NCBI GenBank assembly: GCA_900545345.1
Contig: UQYQ01000005.1
Coordinates: 35,936-99,935 of the forward strand
Direction: 5' to 3'
DNA length: 64,000 nt
Origin: an uncultured Ruminococcus sp.
GTDB lineage: Bacteria > Bacillota > Clostridia > Oscillospirales > Ruminococcaceae
The stretch's first letter is position 1; the number at the start of each line of letters is the position of its first letter. The position numbers and the translations under genes are program-made. The notes beneath the pieces are model-generated. The model made no database searches. It saw nothing but the letters and a program-made list of their open reading frames with translations, and was not told where the DNA came from. Positions 21,004 through 30,690 of this stretch are shown here, in pieces.

Positions 21004-23388
21004 ATGAACAATTACAATTTTGATGAGATGACTAAGAAATGCAGAGAGATTTTAGAAAATGCTAAATGCATAGCGGGAAGACTGGGTCATACTTATGTGG
21101 GAAGTGAACATATTTTGCTTTCTTTTTTAGAAAATGAAAATTGTACTGCGTCTGTTGTACTTTTAAGGAATGGCGTTAATAAAAATGATGTATTGGATAA
21201 ATTAGAGGAATTAGTCGGAATCGGTACTGCATGCAGAATTGAAGATGATGAGGATTATATGACACCCACAGCAGAAAAAATAGTAAACGGAGCGATATCT
21301 TTGTCAAAGGGTTTAAGTTCAAAACAATGCGGAACAGAACATCTTCTGATGATTATGTTAAGGCAGGGAGATTCTCAGGCGATGCAGATTTTAGAAGAAC
21401 TTGATATTCCTGTATCAAAGCTTTATAATGATTGTTCAACTATAGGAAAAGCAGATATAGCGTTTTTTAAGCCGAATAATGAAAAGCTTAAATATTTGTC
21501 TAAATACGGAAGAGAGCTTACCGGCAAGGAGGCATCAGAAAGCTTTGACCCTGTTTTAGAACGGGATGATGAAATTAATCAGGTTATAGCGATTTTATCA
21601 AGAAGACAGAAAAACAATCCATGCCTTGTAGGAGAAGCCGGAGTCGGAAAAACTGCTATTGTAGAAGCACTTGCACAGAGAATATATGAAAAGAATGTTC
21701 CCGGCATTTTGCAGGATAAAAGAATTTTCACTTTAGATATAACAGAGCTTTTGGCAGGGGCAAAATACAGAGGCGATTTTGAAGAACGGCTGAAGTCTTG
21801 TATAAAAGAAGCTAAAAGGTCCAGGGGGATAATACTTTTTATAGATGAGATTCATACTATTATAGGAGCAGGTGCGGCTGAAGGTGCAATTGATGCTGCC
21901 AATATTTTAAAGCCTGCATTGGCAAGGGGAGAAATAAGCATAATAGGGGCGACTACATTTGATGAGTACAGAACTCATATAGAAAAGGATTCTGCATTTG
22001 AAAGAAGGTTTCAGATAGTTAAGGTTGAAGAGCCCGATGAGAATACGACTATAAAAATCTTGAAAGGAATAGTTCCTAAATATGAAGCGTTTCATGGTGT
22101 GAAAATCACAGATGAAGCAATTTGTGAAGCTGTCAAGCTTTCGGGAAGATATCTGACAGACAGACATTTTCCGGATAAAGCTATTGATTTAATAGATGAC
22201 GCTTGTGCGTATGTTCATCTTGAGAAAAAAGAGGAAGATATAAATACAGGGGAAATGTATGAGGTATTCAATGATTATGTTCTCGGTAAAATAACCAAGG
22301 ACGACTATTTAGATAAACTTTCTAAGACAAACAGCTGTTCATTTTCAGATGATTCAAAAAGCGTTTTAAAAATAGACATTGACAAACGAATTTCCAGTAT
22401 GGTTTCTGTTCCGCTTGAAACTATTAAAAGCAGTGAACTTTTGAAACTTTGCTCGCTTAAAGAGAATCTTTCTAAAAAGATTATCGGGCAAAACAGAGCA
22501 GTTGAAGCAGTTTCTCTTGCAATAAAAAGGGGACGGGCAGGACTTAAAGATTCTTCAAAGCCTATCGGTTCGTTTGTGTTCTTGGGTTCAAGCGGAGTAG
22601 GAAAAACCGCACTTGCCAAAGAGCTTGCAAATGAGGTTTTCGGCGGTGAAAACAATATGATAAGACTCGATATGTCTGAATTTATGGAGCGTCACAGTGT
22701 ATCTAAACTTATAGGTTCACCTCCGGGATATGTAGGATACGACTCACCTAACGGAAGCCTGCTGACAGAAAAAGTGAGAAGAAACCCTTATTCACTTATT
22801 CTGTTAGATGAGATAGAAAAAGCACATACTGATATATTAAATCTGCTTCTGCAAATTCTTGACGATGGATTTTTAACTGACTCAGCCGGTCGAAGAGTGT
22901 CATTTAAAAATACAATTATAATTATGACATCAAATATCGGTGCAAGAAAAATTATTAAAGATAATTCATTTGGGTTTTCTCAAACAGTTAAGACAAACAG
23001 CTTTAATGATAAAGAGATGAAAGCCGAGCTTAAAAAGATATTTTCACCTGAGCTTATTAATCGAATTGATGAGATAATTACTTTTGATATGCTTGATGAG
23101 GAAAGTCTTATTAAAATTGCCGACTTAGAACTTAAAAAGTTAACTGACAGGTGTGCGGAATTGGGTATAAATCTGTCATATACCCCTGAGGTTTCCGAAA
23201 AATTAAGTCATGACGGCTGCTCAAAAGAATATGGTGCAAGGGAAATTCCGAGAATCATCAGAAGAAAAATAGAAAATCTTATTACTGACGAATTTTTTTC
23301 GCAAATTGAATGTAAATCGCTTTTGCTGTCTGTAAGTAACGGTGAATTCAATATTTGTAATGAAAGCAAATTAAGGCTTAACGCATAG
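21004..23388 (+). CDS. ClpC-like AAA+ chaperone (Clp protease ATP-binding subunit)
   Basis: 794 residues. It has a double Clp N-domain (YVGSEHILLSFLE; QCGTEHLLMIMLR), AAA1 with LVGEAGVGKTAIVEALAQ and FIDEIHTIIGAGAAEG, a short linker, AAA2 with FLGSSGVGKTALAKEL and LLDEIEKAHTDILNLLLQ, and a C-terminal small domain ending GAREIPRIIRRKIENL. It unfolds substrates for ClpP. The linker (about residues 420-450) shows no convincing UVR motif or long coiled-coil, so it differs from Bacillus ClpC and from ClpB. The usual ctsR-mcsA-mcsB neighbours are absent. The start follows AAAAGGAGATTTGCAAT. It is monocistronic with its own terminator. Confidence 0.9.
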   Translation: MNNYNFDEMTKKCREILENAKCIAGRLGHTYVGSEHILLSFLENENCTASVVLLRNGVNKNDVLDKLEELVGIGTACRIEDDEDYMTPTAEKIVNGAISLSKGLSSKQCGTEHLLMIMLRQGDSQAMQILEELDIPVSKLYNDCSTIGKADIAFFKPNNEKLKYLSKYGRELTGKEASESFDPVLERDDEINQVIAILSRRQKNNPCLVGEAGVGKTAIVEALAQRIYEKNVPGILQDKRIFTLDITELLAGAKYRGDFEERLKSCIKEAKRSRGIILFIDEIHTIIGAGAAEGAIDAANILKPALARGEISIIGATTFDEYRTHIEKDSAFERRFQIVKVEEPDENTTIKILKGIVPKYEAFHGVKITDEAICEAVKLSGRYLTDRHFPDKAIDLIDDACAYVHLEKKEEDINTGEMYEVFNDYVLGKITKDDYLDKLSKTNSCSFSDDSKSVLKIDIDKRISSMVSVPLETIKSSELLKLCSLKENLSKKIIGQNRAVEAVSLAIKRGRAGLKDSSKPIGSFVFLGSSGVGKTALAKELANEVFGGENNMIRLDMSEFMERHSVSKLIGSPPGYVGYDSPNGSLLTEKVRRNPYSLILLDEIEKAHTDILNLLLQILDDGFLTDSAGRRVSFKNTIIIMTSNIGARKIIKDNSFGFSQTVKTNSFNDKEMKAELKKIFSPELINRIDEIITFDMLDEESLIKIADLELKKLTDRCAELGINLSYTPEVSEKLSHDGCSKEYGAREIPRIIRRKIENLITDEFFSQIECKSLLLSVSNGEFNICNESKLRLNA

Positions 23389-23410
23389 GTCTTTTAATAA
23401 ATTTTTATAG

Positions 23411-23450
23411 ACAACTTAAGCATAATCGGAAACTGTTATGTTTAAGTTGT
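23411..23450 (+). terminator. clpC-like gene terminator
   Basis: ACAACTTAAGCATAA (23411-23425) pairs with TTATGTTTAAGTTGT (23436-23450), one G-U pair, followed by TTTAATTTTG. Confidence 0.75.
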
Positions 23451-23534
23451 TTTAATTTTGCTTTTTGCTTGTGTATAAATTTATATGCTGAGGAAATAAT
23501 AGTTTTAAATATCTATAAAAGGGAGAAATTTATT

Positions 23535-24917
23535 ATGACTTCACATATGAGCAGACGGGCATTTGTCCGTATAATAACTTTTGTTACAGCAATTTTTCTT
23601 CTGCTGTTTGCTATTATACTGACTTTCAGTATAAGAGCGAAAAAAGCCGAGCTTGCACTTGAATACAATTATCTTAAAGCTATTGAAGAATTATCAATGG
23701 CAGCAGATAATATCAATACTTCCCTTCAAAAGGGTTTGTATTCCGGAACTTCAAATATGCTTGCCTCTATCTCAAACGACCTTCTTTTAGACTCTTCCAG
23801 TGCAAAGGCAGCTCTTTCTCAGCTTTCTTCGGCTGAGCAGAGTTTAGAGGGTGCAAATAAGTTTTTATCACAGGTAGGAAATTATGCTTTAAGCCTCAGC
23901 AAGAAGCTGGAGAAAGGTCAAAAGATTACCGAAGAAGAGTATAAGACTCTTGAAAAGCTTTATAATTATTCAAATGAGTTTAAAAACAAGCTGTGGGAGA
24001 TTGAGCAGAGCATCAGGGGAAACGGAGAAGAGCTTTCATACAAGACAGTTTCAAAAATCAATAATCTTTCTGAAGATCAGGTAAAGAGTAACAACGGCAG
24101 TGAGAGCAATGCACATATAAGCTTAGGCAACATTGAAGAAAATTTTGAAAATTATCCTACTCTTATTTATGACGGACCTTTCTCTGATCATATTTTGGAA
24201 AAGGAACCGGAAATGCTTAAAGGCAAAAAAGAAATAACAGAGAAAAAGGCCAGAAAGCATGCTGCTGAGGTTTCCGTTGTTCAGGAGGATACACTAAAGC
24301 TTTCCAACAACGAAGACGGAAAAATGCCTTCTTATGTTTTTGAAAGTAATATAGAGGGTATAAATACCACTGTTGCAATAACTAAAAAAGGCGGTTATTG
24401 CTCTTATATGATAAGAAACCGTGATGTAAAAGAAAATAATATCGAAAACAAAGAAGCGGTTGATTATGCAAACGGTTATCTGAGTGAGCTTGGCATTTAT
24501 GAAATGGAGCCGACATATTATGAAACAGTCGGAAATGTATGTACGGTAAACTTTGCATTTAAAGAGAATGATGTTTTTTATTATACAGACTTAATCAAGG
24601 TTAAAGTAGCAATGGATAACGGTGAAATCTTGGGCTTTGATGCAAGAGGATTTTTGGTAAATCACAAAAACAGAAAGCTTTCAAATCCTAAGATTACGAA
24701 TGATGACGCTAAAAAAGTTGCTTCATCACGCCTGTCTGTAAAAAGTGTGCAAAAAGCGTTAATTCCATCAGACGGTGATGTTGAAATTTTATGCTATGAA
24801 CTTAAATGCAAAACAAAGGATAATAAGAATGTTTTAGTATATGTCAACTGTGAAACAGGCGAAGAGGAGCAAATTCTGCTGCTGTTGGAATCTGAAACAG
24901 GAAGTCTTGCAGTTTAA
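23535..24917 (+). CDS. ypeB: Germination/cortex-lysis accessory protein YpeB
   Basis: A 460-residue protein with an N-terminal transmembrane anchor (about 12-32), an all-alpha region (residues 35-190) and C-terminal PepSY repeats ending EILCYELKCKTKDNKNVLVYVNCETGEEEQI. This is the YpeB layout. YpeB stabilises and localises the cortex-lytic enzyme SleB in dormant spores, so its presence implies an endospore former. The start MTSHMSRR behind AAAGGGAGAAATTTATT is preferred over an upstream in-frame ATG. Unusually, sleB is not adjacent: the gene follows clpC-like and precedes enolase by 36 bases. Confidence 0.87.
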   Translation: MTSHMSRRAFVRIITFVTAIFLLLFAIILTFSIRAKKAELALEYNYLKAIEELSMAADNINTSLQKGLYSGTSNMLASISNDLLLDSSSAKAALSQLSSAEQSLEGANKFLSQVGNYALSLSKKLEKGQKITEEEYKTLEKLYNYSNEFKNKLWEIEQSIRGNGEELSYKTVSKINNLSEDQVKSNNGSESNAHISLGNIEENFENYPTLIYDGPFSDHILEKEPEMLKGKKEITEKKARKHAAEVSVVQEDTLKLSNNEDGKMPSYVFESNIEGINTTVAITKKGGYCSYMIRNRDVKENNIENKEAVDYANGYLSELGIYEMEPTYYETVGNVCTVNFAFKENDVFYYTDLIKVKVAMDNGEILGFDARGFLVNHKNRKLSNPKITNDDAKKVASSRLSVKSVQKALIPSDGDVEILCYELKCKTKDNKNVLVYVNCETGEEEQILLLLESETGSLAV

Positions 24918-24953
24918 AAAGTTATTTGAATATTGAGAAAGGAATTTGAATTT

Positions 24954-26213
24954 ATGAGAATAAAGGATATAGACGGAATCGAGATATTGGATTCCCGCGG
25001 AAACCCGACAGTTAAAGCAATTGTAACGTTAGAGGACGGAACAAATGCAGCAGCCTGTGTTCCGTCAGGTGCGTCAACCGGCAGTTTTGAAGCATATGAG
25101 CTTCGTGACGGTAATGACGAAAGGTATTTCGGTAAAGGTGTTGTAAAGGCCATATCGAATATAACGGATATCATTAAACCTGCACTTATCACTAAGGGTG
25201 ATATAGACCAGCAGGAGCTTGACGACACTTTAAAAGCAATTGACGGAACGCCTAATTTAAAAGCTTTGGGTGCTAATGCGGTTTTGGCAGTTTCACTGGC
25301 TTTTGCCCGTGCAACCGCAAAGGCAAGAAAAACCCCGCTTTACAAATCTCTTAGTCTTGATGATGAAAAGATACTTCCTATTCCTATGCTCAATATTTTA
25401 AACGGCGGTGCACACTCAAGCAATAATATTGATATTCAGGAATTTATGATTATGCCTCTTGGATTTTCACATTACAGTGAGGGGCTGAGAGCATCATGCG
25501 AGGTTTATCATACTCTCGGCAAGATATTGAAGAAAAAAGGATTGTCAACAGGTGTTGGCGATGAGGGAGGTTTTGCTCCTGATATAAGCAGTGACGAAGA
25601 GGCGTTGGATTTAATTTTAGAAGCAATTTTTCAAGCAGGTTTTGATGACGATAAATTTAAGCTTGCTCTTGATGTTGCTGCAACCGAATGGGTGTGCGAC
25701 GGAGGATATAAGCTTCCTAAAAGAGGAAGAATGCTTGATACAAACGGTATGATTGAATATATTAAGGAACTGTGTAAGAGTTATCCTATCCGTTCAGTTG
25801 AAGACCCTTTGGGAGAAAGTGATTTTGCCGGCTTTGAAAAGCTTACTAAAGAAATAGGAGACAAGGTTCAGATTGTCGGTGATGATTTGTTTGTTACCAA
25901 TCCTGACAGACTTCAAAAGGGAATTTCAAGCAAGGCGGCAAATGCGATTTTGATAAAAGTTAATCAGATCGGGACTTTAAGCGACGCAATTAAAGCGATA
26001 AGGCTTGCGTATGATAACGGTTATAATACGATTATTTCTCACAGAAGCGGAGAAACAGCTGATAGCTTTATCGCTGATTTGGCAGTGGCTCTTTCAGCCG
26101 GACAGATAAAGACCGGTGCTCCTTGCAGAAGTGAAAGGTGTGAAAAGTACAACAGACTTTTAGAAATTGAAAAAGAGTTAGGACCAGACGCTAGGTACGG
26201 AAGAATGTTTTAG
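24954..26213 (+). CDS. eno: Enolase
   Basis: A 419-residue enolase (2-phosphoglycerate to phosphoenolpyruvate). Landmarks are the N-terminal DIDGIEILDSRGNPTVKA, the mobile loop SGASTGSFEAYELRDG, the metal ligand region DVAATEWV, the ILIKVNQIGTLSDAIKAI strand with catalytic Lys, the ISHRSGETAD block and the closing TGAPCRSERCEKYNRLLEIE. It is slightly shorter than average with no signal for secretion. The ATG follows GAAAGGAATTTGAATTT. It is not in a glycolytic operon here and shares at most a weak transcriptional link with ypeB. A perfect palindromic terminator follows at once. Confidence 0.97.
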   Translation: MRIKDIDGIEILDSRGNPTVKAIVTLEDGTNAAACVPSGASTGSFEAYELRDGNDERYFGKGVVKAISNITDIIKPALITKGDIDQQELDDTLKAIDGTPNLKALGANAVLAVSLAFARATAKARKTPLYKSLSLDDEKILPIPMLNILNGGAHSSNNIDIQEFMIMPLGFSHYSEGLRASCEVYHTLGKILKKKGLSTGVGDEGGFAPDISSDEEALDLILEAIFQAGFDDDKFKLALDVAATEWVCDGGYKLPKRGRMLDTNGMIEYIKELCKSYPIRSVEDPLGESDFAGFEKLTKEIGDKVQIVGDDLFVTNPDRLQKGISSKAANAILIKVNQIGTLSDAIKAIRLAYDNGYNTIISHRSGETADSFIADLAVALSAGQIKTGAPCRSERCEKYNRLLEIEKELGPDARYGRMF

Positions 26214-26221
26214 ATAAAAAT

Positions 26222-26245
26222 AGGGCATTGCATATGCAATGCCCT
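26222..26245. terminator. Palindromic bidirectional terminator
   Basis: AGGGCATTGCA and TGCAATGCCCT form a perfect 24-base palindrome between eno and the convergent yfhO-like gene, with T and A tracts outside. Confidence 0.8.
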
Positions 26246-26255
26246 TTGTGTTTGT

Positions 26256-29200
26256 TTATTTGTTATTATCAGGCTCATTTTCTATTTCAGGTGATTCCAG
26301 TTCAATTTCATTACCTTCAGAATCAAAAAGCTGTATGTTGTCTGATGAAAGTATCGGCTCATTATTTATGTTATCTGAACTGTTTTCAACCGGCTTTGAT
26401 TCATCATCGGAATTTTCATAATAAGCTTCTTTATCTGTTAAATCATCTTTAGGTTCAGAATTTTCAATTGATTTTTTCTTTGCTTTCAGTTCAGCCTTTG
26501 CAGCTTCTTTTTCCGCTCTTTTTAATCTGTGTTCCTCTTCAAGAACATCCAGTGATTCAAAGCATTTCGGTCTGCGTTTTTTTACGAAGATACTCATAAA
26601 AATCAAAAGAACAAGTCCGGCAGCTGAAATTAGTACACCGGCAATAAATCCCGGAGGTGTGTATTTAAGCTCGACAGTATGCTTACCTTTATTAAGCTTT
26701 ACTCCTAATACTGCATCGCAAAGCTCAGCAGTTTCGGCTTTTTCTCCGTCTACATAAGCTGTCCATCCATTGGCAGGAATTGCAGTGTACATATATCCGT
26801 CTGTTTTTGCATCAATTTCACCTTTGAAATAGGTGTCGCTGCGTTCAGTGATATTGTATGTTCCGTTTGCCTTTAGTTTGTTAAGTCCCTCTTTGAGAAC
26901 ATCGTCATTAATCTTATACACAAAGCAGAACAAATCGCCTGATGCTTTTAATGCTTCTTTGGTTGTTCCCGAAACAGTTGCGGTATCACCTGCTTTTGCA
27001 AATCCTACAGGGAAAACATATTCAAGGTCATCTTCAACGGTATATGAATATGTCTGGTCATCGGAACTCATTTTTGTATCAACATTTTCAATTATAGGAG
27101 TTTTAATGAATCCGTAAAGCATTGAATCCGAATCAACCTTATAATTGAATTTAAAGGTTGCAGTTTCGTTAGATGAGTCTGTTTGAGTATCATCGGTAGC
27201 ATCAACAACCGAAACTTCATTAAGCACAACTCCAAAGCCTTCGATAACAAGACCTCTTTCCAGCATTTCCTCGGTGATTTCGGTCTTGAATTCAAAAGGC
27301 TGACCCGGGTCGTATTCATCCTCTACTGTCATCATGTCAGGATCTTCGTCTGAGTTTTCAGCCGGTGTATAGAATACAAATCTGTATTCGGAATCATCAT
27401 TCCAAGCGTTCTCATCTTCTTGATATGTGAATGATATATATAGCTGCTTTTCTTTAAGAGCTTTTTGGCTTATAGTTTTTTCGTTATCGGGGTTGAGTAT
27501 TTTAATCAGTTTTTCAGGCATAAGCTGATAGTATGTTTGTGCTTTTACTCCTGCAACATCGTTTTTAGATATATTTAAAGCTTTTTCACCTTTGAACAGA
27601 GATGTTCCGTGTTCTTCACCTGGTACATAACCATACATTCCTGTAGCGTCATCTTCGTTTGTAATTGTTGCATTTTCAGCTTCACCTTTGGTCATGACAA
27701 CATATGAGTACAATTCTTTATCTATACCTGTCATGCTTGTGAACAATGCATTTAAATAATAAAACGGGTTGTCAGGGTTGTTTAATTTGAAATCCTTTAA
27801 TCCGCTTTCAGTCATAAATCCAAAAGGCATATATGCTGTGTTTTCATATAGCTTAACACCGTCAACATCGTCGATTTCTTTTAGATAAGTATCTGAATTA
27901 GTGCCTGTTTTTGAAATAACATACTTCAGATTAAGCAAAGCATTTGTAAACGGACTGGTTGCACCATAGTAGTATCTGTTGCCGGCAAGCTGTGATACTA
28001 CACCTAAGTTTTCCATATAAGCTGTTACAGATGAGTTTGACATTGAGCTGAATTGTGATACACCGTAATAACGATATAAGCAAGGGTCGTTTATAGTATA
28101 CCATTTTGACATTTCAGTACGGTAGAAGTCATCATCAGCAGGTTCGGTTTTTGTTAAGAGTTTTTGAACTTCATCATTTTTGTCATAATAAGTGCTGTAG
28201 GTTGAAAGGTCAAGATTGTTATCCTTGAACAGGTTGTTTGCACTGTTATATGTTTCTATAATCATCGGAATAATCATAACAAGAGCAACTGTTTTTGTAT
28301 TTATATATTTATACTTGACTAAAAGGATTGTTATGAGTGCCAGATATCCAAGTGCCAGTGCAACATTGTTTGTTATTACTTTGTTTGATACATTGTCTGA
28401 AAGAAGTCCTATAACCAGTATTCCGCCCGCAGCTGCGGCAGCACCTATAACATGAAATACAGATATTTTTTCAAGCTGAGTGAATGCACGATACGCCGTA
28501 ACCAAAAGAACAAAGGCAAATATAAATGAAAATCTGAAAGGTATTTGGTTTGTGAAGTGGAAGCCGTGCCAAATGTAATCCAAAAAGTTGTTGTTACAGC
28601 TTATAATCAGGAATGAAAGAAGAAGCAGTATGACAACTTTTTCTCTTATTGAAATCTTTTTTGAAAGTGCATGAACACCTATCATCATAACCGCAAGAAG
28701 TGAGCAGTATAGGTTCGGAAGTCCCTCAAGGTGAGTAGGCGTCTGAAAAGCAAGAAGGTTTCCGAGCACTTCTTTGAAATCTTTATAGAAGGTCATTTGC
28801 TCAGGGAAGCTTGAGTTGCCGCTTGAATATGTCAGCTTTAATGCAAGGTATGCAGGCAGAATTAAAATCGCCGTCAGTGCAATACCTATTATTGAAAAGA
28901 GCAGAATCTGCCAAAGCTTTATCAAAATATTTTTAATGCTGAGTTTTAAGCAAATTACTTCTGCTATAAAATAAAGTGCGACAAATATGCATAGGAAAAA
29001 TCCTATATAGAAGTTTGAGAAAAATGCAACAGCAAGTGAAATTGTATAAAGCTTGAATTTCCCTTGTTTAATGAGAAAATGCACACCAAGTGCAACAAGA
29101 GGCATAAGTGCAACTGTATCAAGCCACATAATATTCCAATAATATCCCACAATATATGCACACAAAGCATATGGAATTGAGAAAAGAACAACGGAAAAAT

Positions 29201-29726
29201 CGTTTCTTTTAAATACATGCTTTAAATACATTCCCATAAAAAGACCTGCACAGCCGACTTTTATACACACAAACAGTGCTAAAAATTCACGCAGATGAGT
29301 TTCCGGAATCAGAAGTGATAGGAAGTTAAGCGGACTTGCCGTATAATAAGACATTATACCAAGAAAATTCTGTCCCCATCCTGAACGCAGAGAATATAAC
29401 AATGAACCTCCGTTTTGCAGCTTGTCCTGCATTTCAGATGTAAAAGGGAAGTATTGATGCCAGAAGTCAATTATAAGAAGCTGTTTGTCACCGGCAGGAT
29501 ATACTTCATTTTTTATAAATATAGCCAGCATCACTAAAAACGGTATTAAAAATGCAAGTATGACAAAAATATGTTTTATAAAAAATTGTGTTCCTTTCAT
29601 ATTATAAAATTTATAAAATGCTTTATCTTTATTAAGGATAGCCTTTGAATTTTTCATAGCTTCCTCATCGGGATTATAAACATTTTGTTTTATTTTTATT
29701 GTGCTGCTTGATTTTTTGTTTGCCAT
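26256..29726 (-). CDS. YfhO-family large membrane protein
   Basis: 1156 residues. A cytosolic N-terminus of about 50 residues is followed by some 11-13 transmembrane helices in a GT-C glycosyltransferase-like arrangement (QYFPFTSEMQDKLQNGGSL after the first helix, a typical extracytoplasmic loop). Then comes a large extracytoplasmic region (roughly 500-1020) with YfhO hallmarks RYYYGATSPFTNALLNLKYVIS and a closing YTAIPANGWTAYVDG, one last helix, and a Lys/Glu/Asn-rich cytosolic tail of about 110 residues. YfhO proteins glycosylate teichoic or other surface polymers. The ATG at 29726 is preferred (GGTGATTAAA in front) over the ATG four codons earlier. Single gene. Confidence 0.9.
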   Translation of the reverse strand: MANKKSSSTIKIKQNVYNPDEEAMKNSKAILNKDKAFYKFYNMKGTQFFIKHIFVILAFLIPFLVMLAIFIKNEVYPAGDKQLLIIDFWHQYFPFTSEMQDKLQNGGSLLYSLRSGWGQNFLGIMSYYTASPLNFLSLLIPETHLREFLALFVCIKVGCAGLFMGMYLKHVFKRNDFSVVLFSIPYALCAYIVGYYWNIMWLDTVALMPLVALGVHFLIKQGKFKLYTISLAVAFFSNFYIGFFLCIFVALYFIAEVICLKLSIKNILIKLWQILLFSIIGIALTAILILPAYLALKLTYSSGNSSFPEQMTFYKDFKEVLGNLLAFQTPTHLEGLPNLYCSLLAVMMIGVHALSKKISIREKVVILLLLSFLIISCNNNFLDYIWHGFHFTNQIPFRFSFIFAFVLLVTAYRAFTQLEKISVFHVIGAAAAAGGILVIGLLSDNVSNKVITNNVALALGYLALITILLVKYKYINTKTVALVMIIPMIIETYNSANNLFKDNNLDLSTYSTYYDKNDEVQKLLTKTEPADDDFYRTEMSKWYTINDPCLYRYYGVSQFSSMSNSSVTAYMENLGVVSQLAGNRYYYGATSPFTNALLNLKYVISKTGTNSDTYLKEIDDVDGVKLYENTAYMPFGFMTESGLKDFKLNNPDNPFYYLNALFTSMTGIDKELYSYVVMTKGEAENATITNEDDATGMYGYVPGEEHGTSLFKGEKALNISKNDVAGVKAQTYYQLMPEKLIKILNPDNEKTISQKALKEKQLYISFTYQEDENAWNDDSEYRFVFYTPAENSDEDPDMMTVEDEYDPGQPFEFKTEITEEMLERGLVIEGFGVVLNEVSVVDATDDTQTDSSNETATFKFNYKVDSDSMLYGFIKTPIIENVDTKMSSDDQTYSYTVEDDLEYVFPVGFAKAGDTATVSGTTKEALKASGDLFCFVYKINDDVLKEGLNKLKANGTYNITERSDTYFKGEIDAKTDGYMYTAIPANGWTAYVDGEKAETAELCDAVLGVKLNKGKHTVELKYTPPGFIAGVLISAAGLVLLIFMSIFVKKRRPKCFESLDVLEEEHRLKRAEKEAAKAELKAKKKSIENSEPKDDLTDKEAYYENSDDESKPVENSSDNINNEPILSSDNIQLFDSEGNEIELESPEIENEPDNNK

Positions 29727-30038
29727 TTTAATCACCATGTCTTTCTTGTGTGAAAAACTTATTTCTCACATTATACCAATCACTTTTTCAGGACTTTTTG
29801 CCTAATTGATTTTTTAAGCTTAAATATATAGACTAAGGTCTGAAAAGCATGTACATAGATAAAAATTATAATTAAAATTATTATATCATAATATAACTTA
29901 AAAGTAAATATAAGTTATTTTATTTTTATCGTTTTATATTTTGCCGATTTAATTAAATAAGAAAAATTTTATTGAAAAATATAAAATTATGCAGTAAAAT
30001 ATATAAAGAGAAGATTTAAAGAAAACAGGTGAATATAT
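29727..30038. other. AT-rich divergent intergenic region
   Basis: This 312-base gap contains no gene that I can support. On the minus strand an extended -10 (TGG-TATAAT, 29770-29775) should drive the yfhO-like gene. On the plus side the nth promoter lies at 29972-30000. The middle (29840-29970) is nearly pure A/T. Confidence 0.6.
29972..30000 (+). promoter_or_regulatory. Promoter of nth
   Basis: TTGAAA (29972-29977), 17 bases, TAAAAT (29995-30000), about 39 bases before the nth start. Confidence 0.6.
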
Positions 30039-30671
30039 ATGACTAAAAAAGAAAAAGCAATACTTGTTTGTGATGAGCTTGAAAGGATTTATCCTGACGC
30101 TGTATGCTCTCTTGTGTATTCAAAACCTCATGAACTTTTAATTGCAACCAGGCTTTCTGCACAGTGTACAGATGCAAGGGTTAATATTGTCACAAAAGAT
30201 TTATTTAAAAAATTCAGGACTATAGACGATTTTGCTGATGCTGACATCACCGATATTGAAGAAATCGTTAAACCATGCGGGCTTTATAAAACTAAGGCCA
30301 AAAGCATTAAAGAGATGTGTGTTCAGCTAAGGGAAGATTATAATTATACTCTGCCTGATACAATAGAAGAGCTGACAAAACTAAGCGGAGTAGGAAGAAA
30401 AACTGCGAATTTAATTATGGGAGATATATTTCATAAGCCTGCAATAGTGACAGATACACATTGCATAAGAATATGCGGTCGTCTTGGGCTCACAAAAAAT
30501 AAAGAGCCTGTTAAGGTGGAGAACGATTTAAGAAAAATTGTTCCTCCTGAAAAAGGCTCTGATTTTTGTCACAGACTTGTGCTTTTCGGAAGAGATACAT
30601 GCAAAGCCAGAGGCGAAAAATGTTCTGAATGCAGTTTATCTCATTTATGTGTATATTACAGTAAAAAATAA
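30039..30671 (+). CDS. nth: Endonuclease III (DNA glycosylase/AP lyase)
   Basis: A 210-residue Nth. The helix-hairpin-helix LTKLSGVGRKTANLIMG contains the catalytic lysine, the catalytic aspartate is in VTDTHCIRICGRLGL, and a [4Fe-4S] cluster motif C-x6-C-x2-C-x5-C closes the protein (CKARGEKCSECSLSHLC). It excises oxidised pyrimidines in base excision repair. It starts behind ACAGGTGAATATAT and ends convergent with tsaD, 19 bases apart. Length and all functional residues are normal. Confidence 0.96.
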   Translation: MTKKEKAILVCDELERIYPDAVCSLVYSKPHELLIATRLSAQCTDARVNIVTKDLFKKFRTIDDFADADITDIEEIVKPCGLYKTKAKSIKEMCVQLREDYNYTLPDTIEELTKLSGVGRKTANLIMGDIFHKPAIVTDTHCIRICGRLGLTKNKEPVKVENDLRKIVPPEKGSDFCHRLVLFGRDTCKARGEKCSECSLSHLCVYYSKK

Positions 30672-30690
30672 TTCTTTGACGATATTTGTC

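Noticed and set aside
26256..29726. Frameshift or fusion explaining the 1156-residue YfhO protein
   Set aside because: The frame is continuous, and helices, extracytoplasmic domain and final helix follow the known YfhO order. Only the Lys/Glu/Asn-rich tail is additional.
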